DNA of 47,096 nt, from positions 1 through 47,096 of the forward strand of contig JABISL010000030.1 in assembly GCA_018700055.1 (NCBI GenBank), written 5' to 3'. How positions within the stretch are numbered: position 1 is the first letter of the stretch; each line of letters starts with the position of its first letter. Under the pieces are notes generated by a model that saw nothing but the letters and a program-made list of their open reading frames with translations, was not told the origin of the DNA and made no database searches. Of this stretch, positions 41,039 through 47,096 are shown piece by piece. A program made the translations under genes and the position numbers. Source of the DNA: a bacterium. Its GTDB lineage: Bacteria > Margulisbacteria > Marinamargulisbacteria > UBA817 > JABISL01.

Positions 41039-43345
41039 ATGATAAAACTTATTAAATTTTTGGTAGTGATCATAGGGCTGGTAATCAGTCCAATGTTACT
41101 TCATGCCCAGCAGGTGGGTGAGGTGATCAGTCCTCAGTTTAATATGGTAGGTGCACGACTAATGTCTTTGGGTGGAACAACCCCTACGATATTTGGTGAT
41201 GTGAATGGGGTGTTTAATAACCCTGCCGCATTAGGTGATATTGAGTTTGTTCAATTTTCTATTTCACAACAAGAAGTCCTTGATGAGTTTGACTACAAAA
41301 TGTTGCACGTAGCGATTCCTGGAGAAGACTTTACCTATAGTTTCTCTTATGGAAGTGACATGTTATCTGGGATTCCCAAAACCAACATTGATAGCGGGCT
41401 TGTCCTAGAGGATGGGGAAACGATTAATGATGGAAATGAGCTAGTTAGAGGGAATATTAATTATGATGGAACCTTTGCATCTGGGTTTCAGGTCTACCAC
41501 CTTGGTCTAGGGCGAACATCCTATTTTGATACCTTTTTCTTAGACCGCATATCCTATGGGTTTGGACTAAAGGCCCTTCAGCAAGTGGTGGATACAGACT
41601 CTCGTTTTTCTTTTGGCGTGGATGCCGGAGCGATTGGCTCGTTTTATTTTCCTGGGAACACGGTTGAAAGAGCTCATATTGGGATCTCTTTTATTAACTT
41701 AGTTGCAACGGATTTGAGTGAATGGCAAGGGCTCACAGCGAGTCCATTAGCACGTCAGATTTTCTTGGGTGGCCGATTGGATATGTTTGATAATACATTC
41801 AACCTCAATGCAAGCGCCTATGGAATAACCGCGATTAGAGAGTACGCGATTGGAATGGAATATAAAATGGTTAACAGTTTGGTCTTACGAGGATCTGTAG
41901 TGGCCGATGTCGCCCAAACAAGTGCCCTTAAATATAATATGGGAACAGGCTTAGTATTCGACAGAGTCGCAGGGTGGGGTGCCCACGAGTATGATTTAAG
42001 AATGGATTATAACCTTCAAATGAACCCGTTTCCTTTTGAGAATGAAGACACACACACGATTAGCTTTTCCTTACTTGGTCAGTCACGTGTAATCAAACCC
42101 AAACTACTCCACCCAACTGCTGGATTTCGTACCCGTGATAGACACATTAATATTAAAGGTATGGCAGGCCGTCGTTCTAAGGTCCTAATCTATAATAATA
42201 ACTCTGAATCGCGTTCCGCTAAGGCCGATAGTTATGGCCGATGGTCATATGCACAGTTTCCATTGCAAGAGGGGGAGAACATCATTCACCTTAAAGCGGA
42301 GAAGATTGGGCTAGATATGTCCTACAAGACACAGCCTGTAGTAATTATTTCGGATAATACGTCCCCAACATTTACGATGGAGACCTGGACAGAGCGGAAT
42401 CAACTGTTTGTTGGCTTGAGTACCAGTGAAATAGTGAAGGATGTAAGAATGCATTCGAATGGCAGAAGTAGACAGTTTGTCCGAATGGGCGAGCAAAAAT
42501 GGCGACTATTGATTCCGTTACCCAAGCAGTACCGTAATGGGGCTTTTTTGTCCGAACGAATAACGACTTACTCCATCGAAGTAAAAGATCTAGTAGGAAA
42601 TACTGCCGAACCTCGTACCGAAAAATATTTGCTTTCTCTTTCCAATCCCAAGGACAAATCCATAGTTTATAGTAATAAAATTACTGCTTTGGGATATGCT
42701 TCATCCGCAATCAAAACACTAAAAATAAACGGGCGGGCTGTAATGGTAGATGATAAATTTGCCTTCTCACACACGGTGCCACTTAAATATGGTAAGAACG
42801 TTGTAAAAGTTGATACTGAATCCCATAACGGGGACAAAATGTCCTTCTATTCTAGAGTATTAGCGATTCGAAAGTTCCCCGATATTCCAAGAAAGTTTAA
42901 AGGCCGACGCGACATTGAGTTTTTGGCCTCGATGGGATTTATGGGACCCCGATCTGAAGGGCGGTTTTATCCCAATGATCACTTAACCCGACTTGAAATA
43001 GCGAAACTACTTGTATCCATGAAAGAGCTCAAATTAGAGGTTGTAAATGACTCACTATTCTTAGATGTCTCGCAAGATCATCCGGATGCAGCATACGTAC
43101 AGGCTGCAATAAATGAAGGATTATTGTTTGCATACCCTGATGGGACATTTCGTCCAGATGTTCCGATATCCAAGATGGATGCCTTTAATATGCTAAATAA
43201 CGCGGGAATCATTGATAGTGATGAAGTGGTAATAGATGAAACCCCGATCAAGAGAGCCGAGTTTACATTACTTTTAAAAGAGATGAAGTCGTACGAACGA
43301 CGCGTTAAGTGGTTACTAAACTGGGATGAAGGCTACAAACGCTAA
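41039..43345 (+). CDS. PorV/FadL-like outer-membrane barrel with Ig-like and SLH domains, 768 aa
   Basis: Signal peptide at residues 1-24 (ends LLHAQQ). Residues ~25-350 look like a PorV/UPF0164-type beta-barrel; the start VGARLMSLGGTTPTIFGDVNGVFNNPAAL fits that family (shortened: MSLGGTTPTIFGDVNGVFNN). Residues ~365-600 are Ig-like modules (SYGRWSYAQFPLQEGENII; FAFSHTVPLKYGKNVVKV). Residues ~613-745 hold two SLH-type repeats (FLASMGFMGPRSEGRFYPND; AAINEGLLFAYPDGTFRPDV). SLH domains bind secondary cell-wall polymers or modified peptidoglycan. A barrel that carries SLH at its C-terminus would tie the outer membrane to the wall. This follows the type-IX-like cargo gene, making a PorV-like shuttle role possible. 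Confidence 0.82.
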   Translation: MIKLIKFLVVIIGLVISPMLLHAQQVGEVISPQFNMVGARLMSLGGTTPTIFGDVNGVFNNPAALGDIEFVQFSISQQEVLDEFDYKMLHVAIPGEDFTYSFSYGSDMLSGIPKTNIDSGLVLEDGETINDGNELVRGNINYDGTFASGFQVYHLGLGRTSYFDTFFLDRISYGFGLKALQQVVDTDSRFSFGVDAGAIGSFYFPGNTVERAHIGISFINLVATDLSEWQGLTASPLARQIFLGGRLDMFDNTFNLNASAYGITAIREYAIGMEYKMVNSLVLRGSVVADVAQTSALKYNMGTGLVFDRVAGWGAHEYDLRMDYNLQMNPFPFENEDTHTISFSLLGQSRVIKPKLLHPTAGFRTRDRHINIKGMAGRRSKVLIYNNNSESRSAKADSYGRWSYAQFPLQEGENIIHLKAEKIGLDMSYKTQPVVIISDNTSPTFTMETWTERNQLFVGLSTSEIVKDVRMHSNGRSRQFVRMGEQKWRLLIPLPKQYRNGAFLSERITTYSIEVKDLVGNTAEPRTEKYLLSLSNPKDKSIVYSNKITALGYASSAIKTLKINGRAVMVDDKFAFSHTVPLKYGKNVVKVDTESHNGDKMSFYSRVLAIRKFPDIPRKFKGRRDIEFLASMGFMGPRSEGRFYPNDHLTRLEIAKLLVSMKELKLEVVNDSLFLDVSQDHPDAAYVQAAINEGLLFAYPDGTFRPDVPISKMDAFNMLNNAGIIDSDEVVIDETPIKRAEFTLLLKEMKSYERRVKWLLNWDEGYKR

Positions 43346-43347
43346 CA

Positions 43348-43367
43348 TTAGCACCGTCCGGTGCTAA
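43348..43367. terminator. Hairpin terminator between convergent genes
   Basis: TTAGCACC (43348-43355), loop GTCC, GGTGCTAA (43360-43367), then TTAATT. It lies 3 nt after the SLH barrel stop and 17 nt before the stop of the minus-strand gene, so it could serve both. The U-tract is weak. Confidence 0.65.
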
Positions 43368-43383
43368 TTAATTGTGAGTGGAT

Positions 43384-43623
43384 TTAGTTATCCTGGCCCC
43401 ATTTTAGGTAGCCACGGATATTCAAGACTAGAAACACAATGTTTGCGATCATGCTTGCGGGACTATGGGTGAGCATTCCAAATAAAAACCACGCAACCGA
43501 GGCGGCTATTCCAAAGAGAAATCCGCTTCTTTTTTGATTGCCTACTAAGTACAACCAAAAGAAAGAGGTAAACATGGCAACCCAGTCTGTGGCGTAATAC
43601 TGTGTAATGGTTTCGAGTAACAT
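43384..43623 (-). CDS. Small three-TM membrane protein, PnuC/SemiSWEET-like, 79 aa
   Basis: Three hydrophobic helices: DWVAMFTSFFWLYLVG (~residues 12-27), FLFGIAASVAWFLFGML (~34-50) and MIANIVFLVLNIRGYLKW (~57-74). The last resembles the closing helix of PnuC-type and other half-size transporters (VFLVLNIRGYLKW). Such short proteins work as dimers or larger assemblies; the substrate is unknown. I prefer ATG 43623 over the in-frame ATG at 43659, because a TATAAT ends 7 nt upstream. Divergent from panE. Confidence 0.7.
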   Translation of the reverse strand: MLLETITQYYATDWVAMFTSFFWLYLVGNQKRSGFLFGIAASVAWFLFGMLTHSPASMIANIVFLVLNIRGYLKWGQDN

Positions 43624-43629
43624 TCTTGG

Positions 43630-43636
43630 TATTATA
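43630..43636. promoter_or_regulatory. Overlapping divergent -10 boxes
   Basis: Plus strand TATTAT at 43630-43635 ends 7 nt before the panE ATG (43643). Minus strand TATAAT at 43636-43631 ends 7 nt before the ATG of the small membrane gene (43623). The two boxes are the same seven bases read in both directions. -35 boxes are weak. Confidence 0.55.
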
Positions 43637-43642
43637 ACAACT

Positions 43643-44551
43643 ATGAAAGTTGTAGTCATGGGCGCCGGTGCTGTTGGGGGATATTATGGGGGACGATTAT
43701 CTCAGTCTGGCTGTGATGTAAGTGTTATTTGTAGATCAGATTATGACATCATAAAAGAAAAAGGCATTCGAATTCAAAGCATTAAAGGGGATATGAATTG
43801 GACGCCAACCCAAGTTTGTCGCCATCCCAAAGACTTCGTTGGATCTGTGGATGTTGTGATTGTTAGCACCAAAAACATTCCTGGAGATGGAGTGTGCGAC
43901 AGTATTGCACCCTTGATAGGACCCAGTACAACCATTCTTTTGATCCAAAACGGCATGTTTATCGAAGTGCCCTATAAACTAAGATACCCATCTACACCAA
44001 TACTTAGCGGGTTGGCATTTATTTGCGTTAGTCGAGTGTTTCCAGGGGGTCTTAACCACTCTGACTATGGAATGATAACCATTGGCCTTCATCCAGAAGG
44101 GGCGAGTGATCTGGCGGCCTCTTTGGCTAGCTTGTGGAAGGAATCAGGTGTTAAATGCATTCTGTCCCCAACGATCCAAAAAAATAGATGGGAAAAATTA
44201 ATTTGGAATGCGCCGTTTAATCCATTGTCACTTTTAAATAATGGAAGAACCACTCAAGAGATTCTCGAGCAGGACTTACCTAGAGTAAAAGCGATCATGT
44301 CGGAAGTAATGCAACTTGCATTAATAGAGGGGTATCCATTGGACCCCAATATTATGGAATTAAAAATAAATCAAACCGCTGAAATGACCCCGTACAAAAC
44401 CAGTATGTTACTTGATTTTGAGTCGAAAAGGCCGATTGAATTGGATGCAATTTTATCTGCTCCTATCGCGTTTGGAGAAAAAAATGGGGTAGCCCTCCCC
44501 GAAATGAAACGGTTGTATGAAGCCGTTTTATCGATAAAGATAGTGAAATAG
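43643..44551 (+). CDS. panE: 2-dehydropantoate 2-reductase (ketopantoate reductase)
   Basis: Reduces ketopantoate to pantoate with NADPH on the route to pantothenate and CoA. The NADP-binding motif is MGAGAVGGYYGGRLS (~residues 6-20). TKNIP and LIQNGM are typical active-site loop sequences (~76 and ~96-101). The catalytic Lys region is NRWEKLIWNAPFNPLSLL (~185-202). The C-terminal MLLDFESKRPIELDAI (~253-268) carries the conserved Glu. Length 302. I chose ATG 43643 over 43607, because the protein then starts directly with the Rossmann strand and the -10 box lies between the two. No other pan gene is nearby. Confidence 0.92.
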   Translation: MKVVVMGAGAVGGYYGGRLSQSGCDVSVICRSDYDIIKEKGIRIQSIKGDMNWTPTQVCRHPKDFVGSVDVVIVSTKNIPGDGVCDSIAPLIGPSTTILLIQNGMFIEVPYKLRYPSTPILSGLAFICVSRVFPGGLNHSDYGMITIGLHPEGASDLAASLASLWKESGVKCILSPTIQKNRWEKLIWNAPFNPLSLLNNGRTTQEILEQDLPRVKAIMSEVMQLALIEGYPLDPNIMELKINQTAEMTPYKTSMLLDFESKRPIELDAILSAPIAFGEKNGVALPEMKRLYEAVLSIKIVK

Positions 44552-44590
44552 TAGATAGCGATTAAATTTTTCAGACTTTTTTATTTATAT

Positions 44591-44618
44591 TAACTTTTTT
44601 CGATGTTTGTACCGATAA
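44591..44618 (+). promoter_or_regulatory. Sigma-28-like promoter of surface fibre gene
   Basis: TAAC (44591-44594), 16-nt spacer, ACCGATAA (44611-44618). Same geometry as the elements at 3218 and 5866, and close to TAAA-N15-GCCGATAA. Unlike those, this transcript has a leader of about 25 nt with GAGG (44639-44642), 9 nt before the ATG. Confidence 0.55.
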
Positions 44619-44651
44619 GCCATTGGGAATAGCATAATGAGGTTAATATAT

Positions 44652-47096
44652 ATGAAACTAAAATTCTTTTTTACATGTCTAGTCGCATTAATCATTACTT
44701 GCTCAGGTACTGCAATGGCGGGAACCCCAGGTAAAATGGTTGTTCAAGCGGTACTATCCAATGCGGATACAGGTCTTTATGTAGGGACATGGAATATGAC
44801 AGTAGGCTTTTTTACTTCGACTGCTGATTCAGCGACGGCGCTTTATTCGTCCGGGTCCAAGTTGGTTTACTTTAATAATGGCTGGTTTACATTAACATTG
44901 GGGGACCCTACACCGATTCCATCAGATGTATTTAACAATGATGACATCCAAATTAGAATTGATATTAATGGTGAAAAGGTATTCTTGCCCTTAACCACCG
45001 TGCCCTATGCAATGAATAGTGAGTATACAGATGAAGCCAATGGGTTCTATGATGCCGAATTCTTTGCGATAGATAGAACAAATGAGCGAATTGGAATCGG
45101 GACAAGCTCCCCCCAAGCGTCATTGCACGTTACAGGGGATATCAAATCAGACGCTTTGATCGAAGCCGCAACACTAAATGCAACTTTGATAGAAGGGAAG
45201 CTTAAAGGGGATGGCTCAGAAGTCATCAACTTACTAGTAGAAAATATTATTAACTTAGACAAACATTCATTGGATAGTTCGGATGGCTCACGAGAAGACA
45301 TGGTATTTGTTACAGCGGATGGAAAAATTGGAATCGGGGGGGTAACATTCCCTAGAGAAGATTTAGAAGTAAGCGGGAATGTACTGTTTTCAGGCGTACA
45401 TGGTGGTGGAACCGCTGCAGCAATTACCGGGCAGGGGACACGGTTTCAATGGATACCTAACCTAAGTGCTCTAAGAGCAGGTTTCGTTTCTGCAACCCAA
45501 TGGGATAATATCAATATAGGTGCATTTTCAATGGCTTTTGGGCGAAATGTAACCGCCTCAGGGTCTGATTCCGTTTCTATTGGTAACGGAAATACAGCAT
45601 CTGGAAGTAGTTCAGCGACAGTTGGTGGCGCAAATAATGTGGCCTCTCATATAAGTGCGGTGGTTATTGGGGGAGACTCCAATACAGCAGCCGCTAATAA
45701 TGCGTCTGTATTAGGGGGCGAAGGCAACCAAGCAAATGCAGAAAGCAGTGTTATCACTGGTGGAAAAAACAATACAACTCAAGGTGCCTATTCAAGTGTC
45801 GGTGGTGGAGAGGGGAATACAACAGCAGGACAGTACGCAGTCGTTCCAGGGGGAAGCCATAATAAAGCCGATGGTAAAAATTCAGTCGCGATGGGACAAA
45901 AAGCGGAAGCCTTATTTGATGGCAACTTTGTGTTTAGAGATAACACGTCTGGGTCTGCATTTCAGTCGACTAAGATAAATCAATTTTTGATTCAGGCGGC
46001 GAATGGCGTTGGAATTGGAACCGCAAATCCTATTGCAGAGCTATCTGTAGTAGGTGATGGCGTATTTACTGGGTCGCTTACAGCAAGTTCATTTGTAGGA
46101 GATGGATCTGGCTTAACTAATGTAGGCGGTGGATTTTGGACTCAGAATGGATCCAATTTATCCTATAATACTGGCGCAATTGGGATCGGAACGAGTGGCC
46201 CTGGTGCTGATTTACATATTAAACAAAGCAACAAAGCAGACTTAATTATAGAAACGACGGGTGCCGTAGACTCGCTTATTACACTCAAGAATGCCAACCG
46301 ACAATCTTCAATTATCGTAGATACAAGTGATAACTTTATCTTTCGGGATGAGGACGATAGTTTAAACCGAATGGTGATTAATAATAACGGAAATGTGGGA
46401 ATTGCCACGAGTGACCCTGTAGAAGAATTATCCGTCGTTGGTGATGGACTATTCACGGGTACAGTTACAGCGGCAATATTTAAAGGTGATGGTTCTCAGT
46501 TGACCGGTATCAGTGGCGGCGGTGGCGGCGATGGAATTAGTACCGCTAACTTTGTATTAGCAGATGATGGCGTGGTATCTACACCAAGTATTTCATTTGA
46601 TAATGAGTCAACTATGGGAATGTATAGGGCGAACCCAGGGATAATAGGGTTTGCTACGAACGCTATTGAGAGAATGCGTATTAGTGTACTTGGTGTAGGT
46701 ATTGGTACAAGTAACCCGACAGCAGAACTCAGTGTTAGTGGTGATGCACTAATTTCTGGAACAGTGACTGCAACATCATTTGTGGGGGATGGATCATCAT
46801 TGACCAATCTTTCTGCGGGGTCGTCAGATACGTCGATTACCGCGAATGTGGCGATTACGGCACTGACGGCGGATACAGCTACTACGGCGAATGTTGCGTT
46901 GTCAGTAATTGCAAATGGTGTAGACAATGTCGCTATACAAGACGATGCGGTGACAATGGCGAAGATCGCAGATTCAAGCGCGGTGACGAATCAAGTCATT
47001 AAATATGATGGATCAAATTGGGCGGCAGCAAACACAGTATGGACAGTGTCTGGATCAAATACCCATCGAACGGCTGGAAACGTAGGTATTGCTACA
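44652..47096 (+). CDS. Large surface fibre protein with YadA-like head and tail-fibre repeats (partial)
   Basis: Open to the window end: 815 codons without a stop, so the 3' end is missing. Signal peptide at residues 1-24 (ends SGTAMAG). Residues ~25-125 form a start domain that ends FLPLTTVPYAMNS, a sequence common in fibre-like bacterial proteins. Residues ~295-415 are YadA/Hia-like head repeats of left-handed roll type (SVSIGNGNTASGSSSATVGG; SVLGGEGNQANAESSVITGG). Four or five copies of a fibre unit follow a VGIGTxxPxAxLxVxGD...GDGSxLTN pattern, beginning near 45100, 46010, 46395, 46690 and 47080. Such proteins are usually adhesins or surface fibres, and often end in a peptidase S74 or anchor domain. 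The gene sits under its own sigma-28-like promoter. Confidence 0.85.
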   Translation, partial: MKLKFFFTCLVALIITCSGTAMAGTPGKMVVQAVLSNADTGLYVGTWNMTVGFFTSTADSATALYSSGSKLVYFNNGWFTLTLGDPTPIPSDVFNNDDIQIRIDINGEKVFLPLTTVPYAMNSEYTDEANGFYDAEFFAIDRTNERIGIGTSSPQASLHVTGDIKSDALIEAATLNATLIEGKLKGDGSEVINLLVENIINLDKHSLDSSDGSREDMVFVTADGKIGIGGVTFPREDLEVSGNVLFSGVHGGGTAAAITGQGTRFQWIPNLSALRAGFVSATQWDNINIGAFSMAFGRNVTASGSDSVSIGNGNTASGSSSATVGGANNVASHISAVVIGGDSNTAAANNASVLGGEGNQANAESSVITGGKNNTTQGAYSSVGGGEGNTTAGQYAVVPGGSHNKADGKNSVAMGQKAEALFDGNFVFRDNTSGSAFQSTKINQFLIQAANGVGIGTANPIAELSVVGDGVFTGSLTASSFVGDGSGLTNVGGGFWTQNGSNLSYNTGAIGIGTSGPGADLHIKQSNKADLIIETTGAVDSLITLKNANRQSSIIVDTSDNFIFRDEDDSLNRMVINNNGNVGIATSDPVEELSVVGDGLFTGTVTAAIFKGDGSQLTGISGGGGGDGISTANFVLADDGVVSTPSISFDNESTMGMYRANPGIIGFATNAIERMRISVLGVGIGTSNPTAELSVSGDALISGTVTATSFVGDGSSLTNLSAGSSDTSITANVAITALTADTATTANVALSVIANGVDNVAIQDDAVTMAKIADSSAVTNQVIKYDGSNWAAANTVWTVSGSNTHRTAGNVGIAT

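Noticed and set aside
588-47096. Genome-wide reassignment of TAG to an amino acid
   Set aside because: TAG is the natural terminator of many well-defined genes here (efp, mfd-like, galE, znuA, hrcA, dnaK, panE), with product ends matching family lengths.

Overview
The window is chromosome-like DNA of low-to-moderate GC from a bacterium with an outer membrane. Evidence for the envelope is a PorV/FadL-like barrel that carries SLH domains, a protein with a type-IX-like C-terminal domain, and a long YadA/tail-fibre-like surface protein. The mix of a pyrophosphate-type phosphofructokinase, DUF3467, hrcA-grpE-dnaK-dnaJ and SLH-anchored outer-membrane proteins is what I would expect from an uncultured lineage such as Margulisbacteria. 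That placement is a low-confidence inference from memory. No rRNA, tRNA, CRISPR array, transposase or phage module is visible.

Layout. 1-358: no gene, but hairpins and a degenerate ~83-nt tandem repeat. 359-2489: a tiny basic protein and, on the minus strand, an AlsT-type symporter with a ~175-residue insert. 2670-8185: an accessory island with an orphan gene and two paralogous single-TM proteins with LVIVD-type propellers. The first paralog carries PSGQPS repeats and the second is broken by one in-frame amber codon. 8182-10737 (minus): small membrane protein, pdxJ, dsbD. 10812-14906: efp, DUF3467, tadA, comF and a shortened mfd, tightly packed. 14968-15545: two orphan genes. 15621-20640: trmB, pepA, then a GT2-glf-galE galactofuranose cassette. 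20611-24653: znuC-znuB followed by a 7TM sensor that stops after its DHp helices, divergent from znuA. 24718-30615: PPi-PFK, pepF, an orphan with an apparent AUA start, a degenerate glycerol-kinase homolog and tsaB. 30672-35715: CIRCE, hrcA, grpE, dnaK and dnaJ. 35712-37098: gamma-class carbonic anhydrase-like protein and yebC. 37091-47096: three large envelope proteins with a small membrane protein and panE between them.

How the genes work together. The heat-shock block is a standard HrcA/CIRCE operon, but dnaK also has its own promoter flanked by two matching palindromes. GalE, Glf and the GT2 make and presumably transfer UDP-galactofuranose to a surface glycan. ZnuABC imports zinc or manganese. 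The 1297-residue secreted protein and the adjacent PorV-like barrel look like a secretion/surface pair.

Two signals recur. First, many genes lack a Shine-Dalgarno sequence and instead have a -10 hexamer ending 7-11 nt before the ATG, so their mRNAs are probably leaderless or nearly so. Second, three accessory or surface genes share a GAAA/TAAC-N16-nnCGATAA promoter that resembles the sigma-28 (FliA/WhiG) class. The most novel items are this co-regulated propeller family, its amber-interrupted member, the pseudokinase next to tsaB, the sensor without an ATPase domain, the shortened Mfd and the dnaK operator pair.
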